From positions 28,465,497-28,529,496 of the forward strand of contig NC_087156.1 of assembly GCF_035594125.1 (NCBI RefSeq): a stretch of 64,000 nucleotides of DNA, written 5' to 3'. How positions within the stretch are numbered: position 1 is the first letter of the stretch; each line of letters begins with the position of its first letter. Source of the DNA: Scylla paramamosain. Taxonomy: Eukaryota; Arthropoda; Malacostraca; Decapoda; Portunidae. The notes below the pieces were generated by a model that worked only from the letters and a program-made list of their open reading frames with translations, was not told the DNA's origin and did no database searches. The position numbers and the translations under genes were made by a program. Below are positions 16,177 to 28,896 of this stretch, piece after piece.

Positions 16177-16854
16177 CCTAACTTAAGCCTTCATTTCTAT
16201 TTCCTTTTCGTTTACTTCCATCCTCCTTCTCCTCCTCCCTCAGTCTCCCCAATTTCGACCACCTCCTCCTCCTTCTCCTTCCTTTTCCTCCTCTTCCTCC
16301 TCTTCCCCTTTCCTCTCTTTCCTCCACGCTCGCATATATTGCCTTCACGATTTCAGCAAGCCGTATATTTTCTGCATATTTCATTCCTTCACCGGTAAAC
16401 AAGATTTTCGGGGAGGCATTTGGCACAGAAACAGTGTTATTGCTCTTACCTTTTCCCCTTTTACTGCGTTATTCAATCTGCTCTCGTTTTTTCTTATATA
16501 TATATATATTTTTTTTTTATTTATTTTTTTTTATCCCCACTCATCGATTTGTTGCGTCGTTTTGGCAACTTCGGTGATCTGTAAAAATCTATTAACCAGA
16601 AACGAATATAGTGTGTTATTTTCCTTTTCTTTTCTCCTGTTTTTTTTTTTTCTTTTCCTGCCTCTTCCGTCGCTGGGCATACGTATATAGAATGTTAGGA
16701 CTAATGGAATGTCACTCGCATGTTGATGCTCGCCTAGGAATCCAACAAGTGCAAATCTCACGCAGGGATCTTTTTGAAATGTTTGATGAGCGTGAGCATG
16801 GTCTGAATTTGAGCTGCATCTTTTTTTTTTTTTTTTTTCAATTCTTAGTGTCCC

Positions 16855-18296
<1,442 letters not shown>

Positions 18297-18297
18297 T

Positions 18298-18301
18298 CGC
18301 G

Positions 18302-18386
<85 letters not shown>
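18298..18386 (+). repeat. (CG)n-(CA)n microsatellite
   Basis: Alternating CG (18,298-18,310) runs directly into about 38 CA units. Purine-pyrimidine alternation throughout, so Z-DNA-prone. Confidence 0.95.
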
Positions 18387-18389
<3 letters not shown>

Positions 18390-18493
18390 CTTCCTGCCTC
18401 GACATCCTTCTCTCTCTTTTTCTGTTCTTGAAAACCTTACTCCTACTACCACTGTTATTATTTCTCTTCAGTTTCTTCAGTTTCAGTCACTTT

Positions 18494-18809
<316 letters not shown>

Positions 18810-18945
18810 CTTCCATCTCTCCCTCTTTCTTCCCGTCATCCTTATCCCCCCTCTTTCCCTCCCTTGGTTCGGGACACAAATGGTGCCAGTTTACGTAATT
18901 CATGGGGTAACATAGATCATGTGTCAGCTTTTTTCACCATCACAT

Positions 18946-18948
<3 letters not shown>

Positions 18949-19034
<86 letters not shown>
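18949..19034 (+). repeat. (GA)n microsatellite
   Basis: About 42 GA units with one GG break near 18,980. Confidence 0.97.
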
Positions 19035-19035
<1 letters not shown>

Positions 19036-19433
19036 AGCTAGAGCAGAGCAGATGAAGGAAATTACCAAGTTCGGGTAAGATAATGGTAAAAATCTCAATC
19101 AAAAGATATTAAAATAAAATAAAATAAGTTTCCTCAATACATGAAAACATCAAAGAAATTAGGTAGAAAGATGAGATAACAAGTTTTGCTGTCATCATCA
19201 CTACAAAGGACAAAAGAAGACAAGAGAGACAGAGAACTTCTACTACTACTACTACTATTACAACAGACGGTGAGACGAGGTGACGATTGTTGCTGAGACC
19301 TCCTAGCTGTCAATCAATGATGGGAGAAGACGCAGCACCCGCACTGAAAACAAGGTAATTCTGAAGAGATGATACAATAAATAATGAGAAGTGCAGACGA
19401 CAAAAGAAGACGTAGAACACATAGGGAAATAGA

Positions 19434-19722
19434 TTTTGAAAATGATCAGACCTTGAAGAGAACTAGGCTATGAAATACTAGATTATCAAGAAGTATACAT
19501 TATGGAAAAAAAAAAAATAACTACGTTGATTTATGAAAAGAACTGAATTATGAGGAGCTAGATTATGAAGAGAACCAAATTCTGAAGAATTACGAAGAGA
19601 ACATGGAAAAGGCTAGAATATCAAACACTGCATTATGAAGAGAACAAATTTATGAAAACAAGATTATGAAAAGAACTAGATTATCAAGATTTTGATTATC
19701 AAGAGAACTATAGACCATGAAG
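19434..19722 (+). repeat. Degenerate minisatellite, unit about 17 bp (GATTATGAAGAGAACTA-like)
   Basis: Words such as 'gattatgaagagaac', 'gattatcaaga', 'ttatgaaaagaact' and 'cattatgaagagaac' recur about a dozen times with variable spacing. The period is no longer exact, so this is an old, decayed tandem array. It contains no long open frame. Confidence 0.75.
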
Positions 19723-20290
19723 AAATGAGACAAGGAATTCTACACCGAGGATTTGAAGAGGATCCAGAAGGCAGTAAGATAACGATCAAAACAGCACCAA
19801 CCAAAAAAATAAGAATCGAGTGAAGGTTCAAGTAAACAAACACCAGCTTCTCTCTTCAAAAAAAAAAAAAAAAAAAATAGCCATATGGGTCGTGAATTCA
19901 ATGCAGTTTCTTATTATTCTGAATGGACTGATCAGTTGACTAATTAATGCAGCGCCGGGAGGAACACATGACAAGTGACTAACTAGAGCTGGTGCGCGAC
20001 GGATTGGATAATTAAGACAATGGGTGGATGCTGCTTGATGTTGGAACTGCTGATGCTGTTAGTGATGATGCTGGTGATGATAGTGGTGATGGTGCATGTG
20101 GTGTTTCTATCATGTCAGTAGAGGTCAGAATGGCGCGACAGGGACCGTTGAAAGGCAAGAGTGAGTGATGACAGTAAAACCACCCACCACCAGATTACAT
20201 TGTCCACTGTCATCCCTCTTCATCTCTAACCGAAAAAAAAAAAAAATTGAAAGCTTTATTATAACAATTTGAGTGTGGTTCGGATGTCCG

Positions 20291-20291
<1 letters not shown>

Positions 20292-20332
<41 letters not shown>

Positions 20333-20377
20333 CGTAACATTAACTCCTCTATATATTTTAGCACTTTGTGTTGTGTT

Positions 20378-20450
<73 letters not shown>
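20292..20450 (+). repeat. (TG)n and (GA)n microsatellites
   Basis: TG array 20,292-20,331 and GA array 20,380-20,450, separated by 48 bp. Confidence 0.96.
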
Positions 20451-20451
<1 letters not shown>

Positions 20452-20949
20452 GTAAGAATAATATGAATATATCAGAGGAACTACTTGGCGAACGGTCAGG
20501 CGAAGCGAGGTTCGTGGGCAGTCATGGGGCGCGGAAACGCTAGTCTGCAGGGCGTTGTGGTGGACGCTCGCCAATTCCCCGTTCTTTCATCACCTACGTT
20601 TTACTGTTCCCTCTCTCCATTAAGACTTGCACTGGTATTTATTTTTCTTCTTAGAGCGAGGCAAGGTATTAGGTTTGAGCAGAGGTTGGTATTATTTGAT
20701 ATCTTGACGGAAATTGGAGAATATTAATAGTAGATAGTCGAGCCCAGTGTTTCTTTTCATAACTTACCCATAGAGGGGTCAAGAACTTGCACGTCTAATA
20801 ATGACATTACACGAAAGTTTGGATTCTGTCAACAGTCTGCAGCAATGAAATTATACGTACAATAATCTTACGTATGTGTGTCTACGCGTGTTAGGAGAGA
20901 GAATTGCTGTAAGTATCGTTCGACTGTCAGTACAACCACCATCACCGGG

Positions 20950-21088
20950 CAGTTTTGTTAAGTGCTTTGTTCTCTCATCAGAACCATTTTCAAAGGCCAC
21001 AGAGATGCTTAGTTACATTCTCATGAGTATTTATTCAATTGATGTTGATTCCTCGTTAAATTATTGCTAAAATCATGAAATCACCCTG
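20950..21088 (-). repeat. SINE-like dispersed repeat, copy 2
   Basis: Antisense orientation on the + strand. Contains 'TTGTTCTCTCATCAG', 'TTTTCAAAGGCCAC', 'TTCTCATGAGTATTTATTC', and 'AAATCATGAAATCACCC' at the far end. One of the best-preserved copies, about 140 bp. Confidence 0.7.
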
Positions 21089-22099
21089 AAAAAGCCCCTA
21101 ATAACTTCACTACAGCGACTAAAACTTAAAACAGTGACGATCACAATTGTTTTCATTAACTCGGTGGTTCCTCACAGGGAATATGAGGAAGATACAAGGA
21201 TGGGAGGGGGGCGTAAAATCAATTGCCCAAAAATCATAGGTTAGGAAACGTAATTAAATAAATCCCAAGACACTGATGTTTATTAAAACGCATCGTGCCT
21301 GTATTATTTAATTAGTTCTAATCCAGGCAAAGAACTTCGCTTTCCTAAACAGTGCGGAGGTATAAACTAAAAAAAATGTATGATTTTTGTATAAACACAA
21401 ATAAGAAAGGTGTAGAGGTAAGATGGGTGTGTGAGGTTTTAGATGGGAGGAAAAAAAGTAGGGGCAGCGTGTAGGATAATTTTGGAAAATACGTGTGTGC
21501 TCGCGCGCATGTATGTACTACCGAAGACCCAAAATGTAGTCCACAATCAAACCACAAAAGCGGCAGTCATGTCCTAAAACAATAGAGAGAAAAAAAAAAA
21601 ATCCAATTATCTCCAGTCATCCTCCCCTCAAAAATATTGGCAGCATTCCTGGGACGGGGCGGGGCGAGGAGGGGAGCTCGCCGGCCAATTTCAGACGCTG
21701 TGATTTTAATGCCTTAACCGTTGCTTGGGGGACAAAGAGTGAATGGAAGTGTGTCCCTTGGCGCAGCTCGTAAGTGTGAATGCGAATGTTCCCTGAAGAT
21801 AAGGCGTTTGTCGTGGAGGAGGCAGAAGAGGAGGAGCAGTGAGAGGGGATGTGAAACAGGACAAGGAGAGAGAAAGAAAGGAAACGTCGGGCGAGAGGAA
21901 AAAAGTGGATGTTTTGAATTTAGATGGCGGAGTGTTGGGACTGAGTGGTCATTTGTAGTCTGGTAGTGGTGGAGGAGGAGGAGGAGGGGGGAAAGGGAGG
22001 AAGGGAGGGAGGCAGACAGGGAAGAGGAGGAGGAGGAGGTGGAGGTGGAGTGGGTTACATGAAAGGACACATTTTTTCTCTTGTCCAGCGTAATTACCG
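21089..22099. other. Intergenic, with GC-box-like and G-rich patches
   Basis: 21,655-21,690 carries GGGGCGGGGC-type Sp1-like sequence. 21,965-22,055 is a (GGA)-rich purine tract. No coding exon was convincingly bounded by splice sites. Confidence 0.45.
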
Positions 22100-22500
22100 A
22101 GTTAAACTTAACACTTATCTACTTGTCTACTTTTATCTACTTTCATCCTCTTACTTACCTACTTGCGTTTACTTGTTTACTACTCAGGTAACCCTTTTAC
22201 TGGTATTTGACACATTTTCCTTAATTGCTAACCACGCGCAGACATGTGCTCTAGTTTTAAAGCCTCCTCCGAATATTCCACTAACGAAAAACCACAAAAT
22301 CTATTCTTTTTATTCCTCTCTTTCTTGTAGATACTTAAAAGACATCATGCATTGCTTTTTAGTGCTGTAAATTGTTGCATACCGCAGAGATACAGTTAAA
22401 CTTACTTACCTAAACTAATCAACTTAACTTGCACTAACTTATATATTCGCCTACTTTTACTTATCTACTTACCTACTGATCTACTTACCTGCTTATACGG
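22100..22500 (+). repeat. Degenerate (CTTA/CTAC)n tetranucleotide-like repeat
   Basis: Words 'ctacttacc', 'ttatctact' and 'acttgtttac' recur at 22,108-22,190 and again at 22,395-22,500, with unique sequence between. It reads as an old tetranucleotide array that has decayed. Confidence 0.6.
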
Positions 22501-22716
22501 TGGTGGACTGACTCATATTAAACACGATAAACTTATACTTACGGCCATCATATGTTATTCCTACTTAGCATGTATTTTCCTGCGTTACATCAGTGGAATA
22601 GATAACACTTAGAATGAAAACGAGACTAGTTAATGAGTAAGAGAAGGTAATGACCAAGGAATGCATAAACAGTAAGTGAAGGGGAGTGAAAAGAAACGAA
22701 AAGAAGGAAATTATCG

Positions 22717-22722
22717 TTTATT
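22717..22722 (-). terminator. Poly(A) signal AATAAA for the proline-rich gene (candidate)
   Basis: AATAAA on the - strand, about 225 nt downstream of the stop codon of the 277-codon frame, a normal distance for a terminal exon. Confidence 0.4.
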
Positions 22723-22944
22723 GTTAGTTTTTTTCTCTTCCTTGGCGATCCACCGCTCATCAACATAGCGGTGTTACCCAACTGCACGGCGTCATTTCAC
22801 ATGTAAGACCTCAAAGAAAGAAAGCGAGAACGAGTGCCGGGACGAAAGAGAACAGACCGACAAACTACATCATGATTTTTCGGTGGCAGCAGCAACGGCG
22901 GTCGAAGAGTCCGAAGTTGCCTTTTTGTGAGTCGAGGCGGCGAG

Positions 22945-23778
22945 TCAAGACGTGGTGTAGGCGCTGATAACGATCTTTATGGGCTCACACTCCGGGCAGT
23001 ACGAGTCCTGGAGCTCCGGCGGCAGTGAGAGAATCGTTATCGAGATGAGGCCTGCCGTAGGGGGTTGTGATGCTTTGGACTGGCGACGCGAACTGGGTGC
23101 CTCGGATTGTATGGAAGGCGATGCATTGACAGGTGGTGAGCGAGGCTTTAGGGAGAGAAGACGAGGGGAACTACGAGGTGGGAAATGTGGTCGAAATGAG
23201 TGACGTGAACGTTTAGGACGAGGAGGAGGGAATGTAGGCGGCGTTAGACTTGGAGGGAGAATAGGAGGAGGTGAGGGAGGAGGAGGTGGCGACGGAGGAG
23301 GAAGCGTGTGAGTAGTAGGAGGGGTAGGAGGTGCTGTAGGAAGATGAGGCAGAGGGAGAGGAGGGGGAAGATAGTGGGGTGGAGAAGGTGGGGGAGGAGG
23401 TGGAGGTGGATAGGGACGTGGAATGGAATGTTTAAGGGTTGGCGACTCGAGAAGCCCTTTGGTGTCATGTGGTAGACTGGAAGGAGACTGAGTAGTAGGC
23501 GGAGTAGGAGGAGTTGGAGACGAAGTAGGAGTGGGAGAGGAAGTAAGAGGAGTTGAACTTGGAGATGGAGTATGGGACGCAGAGGGCGATAAGTTAAGCA
23601 TATTCTCCCAAAAGTGCCTCAATAAGTTGAATCTCATCTTGTACGACTTGTTGGTGAGCTCCTTGACGTCCTCCGGCATGGGTGTCTTCTTGGAGTACGT
23701 GCCCGCTGCGGTAGACGTCTCGCGGGGCCTGGAGTTGGTAGACTTTCTCCTCGTGCCCTCGTCACTCCTCTTGGACAT
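22945..23778 (-). CDS. Proline-rich protein, 277 aa, unknown family (candidate orphan gene)
   Basis: ATG at 23,778 (an in-frame TGA lies just upstream) to TGA at 22,945-22,947. Residues 1-35 are basic and polar (MSKRSDEGTRRK…). Residues 36-63 look helical (EDVKELTNKSYKMRFNLLR then HFWENM). Residues 64-205 are proline/serine-rich with runs of up to eight prolines. RPKRSR at 187-192 could be a nuclear localisation signal. The C-terminus (242-277) has two hydrophobic beta-like segments flanking CPEC. The frame is intact over 834 nt, and its N- and C-terminal parts are not low-complexity, which argues for a real gene. A long pyrimidine tract ending CTAG lies 20 nt 5' of the ATG (exon start at 23,798), so upstream 5' UTR exons are likely. 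Proline-rich regions often bind SH3 or WW domains; no function is claimed. Confidence 0.6.
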   Translation of the reverse strand: MSKRSDEGTRRKSTNSRPRETSTAAGTYSKKTPMPEDVKELTNKSYKMRFNLLRHFWENMLNLSPSASHTPSPSSTPLTSSPTPTSSPTPPTPPTTQSPSSLPHDTKGLLESPTLKHSIPRPYPPPPPPPPSPPHYLPPPLPLPHLPTAPPTPPTTHTLPPPSPPPPPSPPPILPPSLTPPTFPPPRPKRSRHSFRPHFPPRSSPRLLSLKPRSPPVNASPSIQSEAPSSRRQSKASQPPTAGLISITILSLPPELQDSYCPECEPIKIVISAYTTS

Positions 23779-23798
23779 GATCAAAAAGAGAAATCAGT

Positions 23799-23835
23799 CT
23801 AGCGAGGTAAATGAAAAAAAATAAAAAAAGTGAGT
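23799..23835 (-). promoter_or_regulatory. Splice acceptor (polypyrimidine tract plus AG) before the proline-rich exon
   Basis: On the - strand, a T-rich tract is followed by CTCGCTAG and then the exon start at 23,798. It suggests the ATG exon is preceded by a non-coding first exon at higher coordinates. Confidence 0.45.
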
Positions 23836-24393
23836 GTGTGGTTTTCGATTCCAATGTCCACTTAACCTTGTGTGGAGGAAATGAATGTAGTGGAGGATTT
23901 GTATATTATTTGAGTGAGTGTGAATATAAACTGAGGCCTAACTTAGTTTTTTATTCAGCTTTTTTACATACTCTCCTTCCCTTTATTGTTTCCCTTTTTT
24001 TAATTGTTTTACTGCCTTCCACCTCCTCGTCCTCTTTACTTTTCTTATTATTCTTCCTTTTTACTTTCCTTTCTTGTACACTCTTCACCGCCTGCCAATC
24101 CCCTTCCCACTCTTTGTGTCCCATACTGTCACCCACGCAGCATCACCGGCAGGAATCACTGCTAAATGCTGACGAGATATATATACACAGCTGAGACCTT
24201 CCTCCTCTTCCTTATTCACCTCGCTAACAAGAACTGCAGCAAAAATAGCGACGGGCTTATCGTTTTGCAAGTCGCGAGTGAAAGGCGGTGCATTTTACAT
24301 AACTATCAAGGAAGTGTTTAGTCAGGAAAATGTCAGGTATGCATTTCTTTACGCAGGTTATTTGTTATCGTTCACTCGGGAAAAAAATGTGGT

Positions 24394-24396
<3 letters not shown>

Positions 24397-24463
<67 letters not shown>
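24397..24463 (+). repeat. (CT)n microsatellite
   Basis: About 33 CT units. Confidence 0.96.
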
Positions 24464-24467
<4 letters not shown>

Positions 24468-24613
24468 AATTAAAGACAAGTGAACATTGCCAGTCAACAT
24501 TAATATTTCATGGTGAAGTAATGCTATTATCAACCAAACACCATACCCTCGTAAAGTCATTTAATAGAGGTTAACGTAACAACCAATTACAGTCAATGAT
24601 AACCTTTCCACCA

Positions 24614-24835
24614 GAGTCATCTAGCGGCGGGCTCTCCTACTTCACCCAGCGGTATCAGTTTCCGGCAAGCCATTCTCAGCCACCCACTTGCTCGGCGCTC
24701 CAACCAACCTTCAGCCGTTCTTCTCTGCCTGTGGTTCCTCGGCGCATTGAGGGGCGTATTGGATCTTGTGCTGCATCGCATTTGCAACATTTCAAGGACT
24801 TGGCAAACTGCTCTTACGCCCTGAGTACTAGAGAG
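24614..24835 (+). other. Possible 5' exon ending in a consensus donor
   Basis: GC-balanced segment ending 'actagagag|gtgagt' (intron start at 24,836). An uninterrupted frame runs from 24,596 to the donor, with codons such as SSSGGLSYF near its start. It could be a coding exon or a 5' UTR exon. Its frame does not join in phase with the candidate exon at 25,780 if spliced directly. The left edge is a guess. Confidence 0.25.
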
Positions 24836-25094
24836 GTGAGTGAATGTGTGTGTACGTATGAGGGTAATGTTAATTTTGCTGCAGGGAGGGGTGGGAAGCA
24901 GAGAGGACCTTGAGGAAAACCTACATAAACCCCAAACACATCTTACTGTCTCGCCGTTTTTGTCTCGATGTAGTGATTTGTGTGCTCTTGGTTGTTTCAT
25001 CTTTCACGAATAGGCATGGAAATATAACCGAGGAATCTTGTATCCCCTAACTGTAGAGCGATACTGTAACTAGCTAAAGGCTTCGGGTTTCCAT

Positions 25095-25205
25095 TTATTC
25101 TATTTTCAAAGGCCACGCAGATGACAGTCGAGTTTTTAAGGTCTTTTTAGTCATTGTTGATGCGGAAATCTTGTTAAACTATCAATTCCATTATGGAAAC
25201 GTCCT
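25095..25205 (-). repeat. SINE-like dispersed repeat, copy 3
   Basis: Has 'TTTTCAAAGGCCAC', 'GATGACAGTCGAG', 'TTGTTAAACTATCA' and a 'CATTATGGAAACGTCC' end matching the antisense consensus of the family. The part before 'TTTTCAAAGG' is lost. Confidence 0.6.
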
Positions 25206-25779
25206 TGAAAACCGAGGTAATTTTCAGTAGAGTCTGTTGAAAGTATAAGAGATAAGACGCCAAAGAGTTTGAGAATACTTCCTCTCCTTCCTGCTCATTA
25301 GGCATTTATGAGGTGAGCGGATGAGGACGGTAGGGGTGTGATGGGGGGGGGATTTGGTGTGATCAGCAGGTGGTCGTTATCCAGGTAGTTGCGCAGCAGT
25401 GTTCCCTAATTGCCAATTTCGACAGTCGACTGTTTATAAATGCTAATTCATGTTTAATTTTGGTTTCATCGGGGTTTGAGTTACGCATAGTAGTGAGATC
25501 TGGAATTTAGGAACTATTACCATGTATCCGAACTGCATTGCTCGGAACAATTTTGGAACCGAAACTATCACAGCAACAATTGTCCTCATTTTGTGCATGA
25601 TGAATGAAAACGTACCGTCAAATAATTGCCTTGGATGTGTTCATACTTACGGCTACGAGTCGCGTAGTAGTTTTTCTCTCATTGCAGCTGTGAGGAGTCA
25701 TGAGGTGGGAACACTACTTGGGGATTATAATTTTTAAGTATTTATATGTGCAATTATGTCTTCCTATCCTTATCCCCAG

Positions 25780-25991
25780 ACAAGCCTGGGGACCTGTCGG
25801 GAATTGGGATTTTGGGTTTTCTAAGGCACATACGACTCATTTATGACTCCCTAAATTGGCAAAGTCATCAACCTAATCTAGCACAAACTAATAACCTTAT
25901 TTCGGTCCTACGCTCCCTAAGCCCAAGATATTCTAAGATTACGGCAAGGCTACAGAGATTCTTACACGACATGCGGGTTTCATTATTGTAA
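25780..25991 (+). CDS. Possible terminal coding exon, unknown protein
   Basis: A strong acceptor (cttcctatccttatccccag, AG at 25,778-25,779) precedes 70 open codons ending in TAA at 25,989-25,991. The peptide (KPGDLSGIGILGFLRHIRL… ending LQRFLHDMRVSLL) is of mixed composition with helix-like hydrophobic spacing, unlike the compositional frames around it. It would need one base from the preceding exon (intron phase 1). I do not recognise the family. A remnant of a mobile-element protein is an equally good explanation. Confidence 0.35.
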
Positions 25992-26049
25992 GTGACACGG
26001 ATTTGGTATAAAGAATAACCGTAATTAATCTGTACCACCGAGAGTAGGC

Positions 26050-26052
<3 letters not shown>

Positions 26053-26094
<42 letters not shown>
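26053..26094 (+). repeat. (CT)n microsatellite
   Basis: About 21 CT units. It is followed at 26,190-26,290 by G-rich sequence with GGGGCGGGG words. Confidence 0.95.
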
Positions 26095-26097
<3 letters not shown>

Positions 26098-26579
26098 TGA
26101 TGGATTATCGGGCGTTTGGCAATCATCTTTCTCATTGTTTGAAAATGTGCACGCAATCAAGGTGTTCAAGGGAGCTGGCTGCTGACAGACGGGCCAATTA
26201 GGCAGGCGAGGCGAGGAGCAGCAGGTGGGCAGGACGGGGCGGGGAGAGGCTGTACTGGGCCGGGGCATGGTGGGACGGGGAGAGGGTCGGATTACTTAGC
26301 GCCAGTAGGAAGACGTCTAGTCACTATGATTAACAATTGTAGATAGCTGGAGGCGGTGTAGAGGAAATGCTCAGCTTGGTGATATAAAGAGCAGGTGATG
26401 GTACTGTCTGGGTGATGGACGAAGAAGGAATGTATGCGGCACTGAAGACATCTAGGTTTTTTTTTCATTATAATGTCAAGTTCAGAATTGATAGACGGAT
26501 CAGAAACTGTCACTCTGCATTATCAAAGGCTTTTGTGGAATAAGGTGTCATTTTCTACAGACAGGAAATTAAAACTATG

Positions 26580-26581
<2 letters not shown>

Positions 26582-26662
<81 letters not shown>

Positions 26663-26837
26663 TTTCTCAGTTTTCCCTCTTAATGGTGTTCGTGTTTTCT
26701 GTGGAGTTCTTTTTATTTTTTTCCTCCTCTCCCTCTCCTCTTCCTGGCACTCCATTCCACTATTTTTCTCTCCCCTCCTTCCGCTCCACCCCTCTTCTTC
26801 TCTCTCTCTTGACATGTATGCGAACCTTAATCCTACT

Positions 26838-26899
<62 letters not shown>
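26582..26899 (+). repeat. Two (CT)n arrays around a pyrimidine-rich spacer
   Basis: CT arrays at 26,582-26,659 and 26,841-26,899. The spacer is CTCC/CTTCC-rich. Confidence 0.95.
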
Positions 26900-26901
<2 letters not shown>

Positions 26902-27892
26902 CCGGAAAATTAAATCGAGGAAAATGAATATACGACCCGGAACTAAAGTTATTAACAGGGAGAGAAAAAGACATTTCTAAAAGATATTTGCATATTATCA
27001 AGTACTTACTCTTGTTTGTGAGGTGATTTATGAACATTGATTACAGTGGTTATTGTTATTTCAGGTTCAGCGTGGGGGAGGAGGAATGGGTGCCTGGAGC
27101 CATATGAGGGTAGAGGGGTAGGGTTGCTCCACCACTACCACCACCACCTGCCAAATGTCATCAGCGTTGGCCAATATTCCGCACCGTCAATTCTAGAGCG
27201 GCGCTTGGGATACCCTGTCACTTCCCACTTCTGTCCCGTCCTTTGTAAAATCTAAAATACGGTGAGCAAAGTTGAGATAAAACCTCTCTCTCTCTTTTTG
27301 TATTTTCTCACTTACGTCTCGTGTTTCATTGTTTGCTGCTGCACTTAGGCTACATAAACTGTGCTTTCGTCGTTCTCAGCATCAACGGTGTGTAATTTTC
27401 CTGTTAAACTTTCATCCTTTTGCTCCTCTCGTTTCGTCTCTCTCATTCGGTCCGCTGCTGTACTTACGTTGCTGAAATTATGTGTGATAGTTCACAAGAT
27501 CCACGGTGAGTAATTGTCTCCAGCTCCGGTGCATTTGTTACTCAAATGTTGCTTTATTGACAAGCCCGATGTCTCCCTCTCATCCTTCGCCGCTCCTGTT
27601 AATCAAAGAAGGCAGGATGTAGGTTTCCACGTGCAGGCACAAAGGTACTGCATCTTCCTTTGTCTCGGCGCTTCCCTCCTGTTACGTCTTCTCCCCTTAC
27701 CAAAGCTGGCCGCGCACTGTTTCACTAGTCCTTCTCTAACGTTCTGCTTCCAAGTTCTCCATTTCTTATTTACTGCCGGCATCCTCTGTACATCATATAC
27801 AGTATAATAATAGTAGGGCTAGAATTTTATTTGGTACGTTTTGTAAACAGGTGTTAAAGGTATTTCTTAACTTGTATTCACACCGGTTTATT
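26900..27892. other. Intergenic or intronic, no supported gene
   Basis: An acceptor-like 'ttattgttatttcag' at about 27,063 is followed by only about 18 open codons. 27,400-27,500 carries a short imperfect duplication of 'tcgt(c/t)tctc' words. No named repeat. Confidence 0.45.
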
Positions 27893-28098
27893 GGATCTAT
27901 TCTCAAACGTTTGGTGTCTAACTTGACTCTCGTAGGCTTCAGTGGAAGTCATTTGGGTTTTCAAGGATCTTTTCATATTTTTTTTTAGCTATAGTTTAAC
28001 AAGGATCCAGCAAAAAAAAAGAAGTTACGTCAATGAGTATTACCTTGATGGCCTCTCAGAATAGTCCTCATGAGGGAACAAAACGCTAAAGAATAAAA
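27893..28098. repeat. SINE-like dispersed repeat, copy 4 (+) with a possible antisense copy beside it
   Basis: 27,987-28,098 reads in sense ('ATAGTTTAACAAGGATCC', 'GATGGCCTCTCAGAATAGTCC', 'GAGGGAACAAAACG'). 27,893-27,983 ('CAAACGTTTGGTGTC', 'GGGTTTTCAAGGATC') resembles the antisense strand, giving a head-to-head pair. The antisense half is the weaker call. Confidence 0.45.
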
Positions 28099-28521
28099 GC
28101 TTTGAGATTGTGGTTCAGACATATCCCGGATGGCGCCGAGAGCATTAATTCCACTAACAAAAGAGCGCTGGGAGTAGTAAAGGCAACCAACTCTACGGAA
28201 ATTCTTAACGACTGCGAACTGTTTAAGGAAGGCAGGCTTGAAAAATTATATTCGGTCATGGACTTGGGGTAATTTTCTAGGGTGAGGAGAGGCTAATTTT
28301 CAAGAGTGAGCAGAGGCAATGTGGTGGGATGAAGAGGTCAGGCGAGCCACCACTGTCTTGAGGCGTTGTGGTGGGGGAAGCAGTGAGCGGGAGTGGAATG
28401 GACAGGAGCTGGAGACGGAAGGGAAACTGGAATGGGAGAAGGAAATGGAATGCCAAGGAGTGAGATGAAGTCCATTAAGGAGGAGTTTGTCAGAGAGCAT
28501 CACGTCTGCGTAGTGCCATCC

Positions 28522-28594
28522 ACATGACTGCCACGTGTAGGCTTAGTGGCGTCTTGCAGCCTCCCTTTACCCATGTTCTTTGGTACTCTTACAT
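28522..28594 (+). mobile_element. Old 3'-end fragment of the CR1-like element
   Basis: 'ACTGCCACGTGTAGGCTTAG', then 'TCTTGCAGCCTCCCTT' and 'CATGTTCTTTGGTACTCTTA', match the sense 3' UTR and TTCTTATG tail of the CR1-like element at 39,020-39,100 with scattered substitutions. It is a 5'-truncated relic older than the 39-kb copy. Confidence 0.6.
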
Positions 28595-28867
28595 TATACT
28601 TGTATAAAAATGTTCTCACACTTTATTACGAATCTGTTGGGCACTTCATGTTGTATTTAGAGCAGAATGGAATTTTTGCAGATAGTTTCCTTACCGTAGC
28701 TTTGTTGTGAACATTTAATAATGACCTAGTGGTGGCGTTCATTGTTTCTGAAATGTTAACAACTGCATTCCGTTACTGAAGTTCTGCTTTAAGTACATTT
28801 AAGGTATTCCAATGTTTTTCAATCAACAACTCTAATCTACTGCAAAGGGAACACATATCAAACGTCA

Positions 28868-28896
28868 TGTTGTTAATGTCATGTTGTTAATGGGGT
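28868..28896 (+). repeat. Short tandem duplication of a 15-bp unit
   Basis: 'gtcatgttgttaat' occurs twice back to back. Confidence 0.8.

Noticed and set aside
22979..23203. + strand frames at 22,979-23,203 and 23,531-23,824, and the - strand frame at 23,244-23,468
   Set aside because: Shadows of the proline-rich - strand frame; their peptides are Gly/Arg- or Leu-rich by complementarity.
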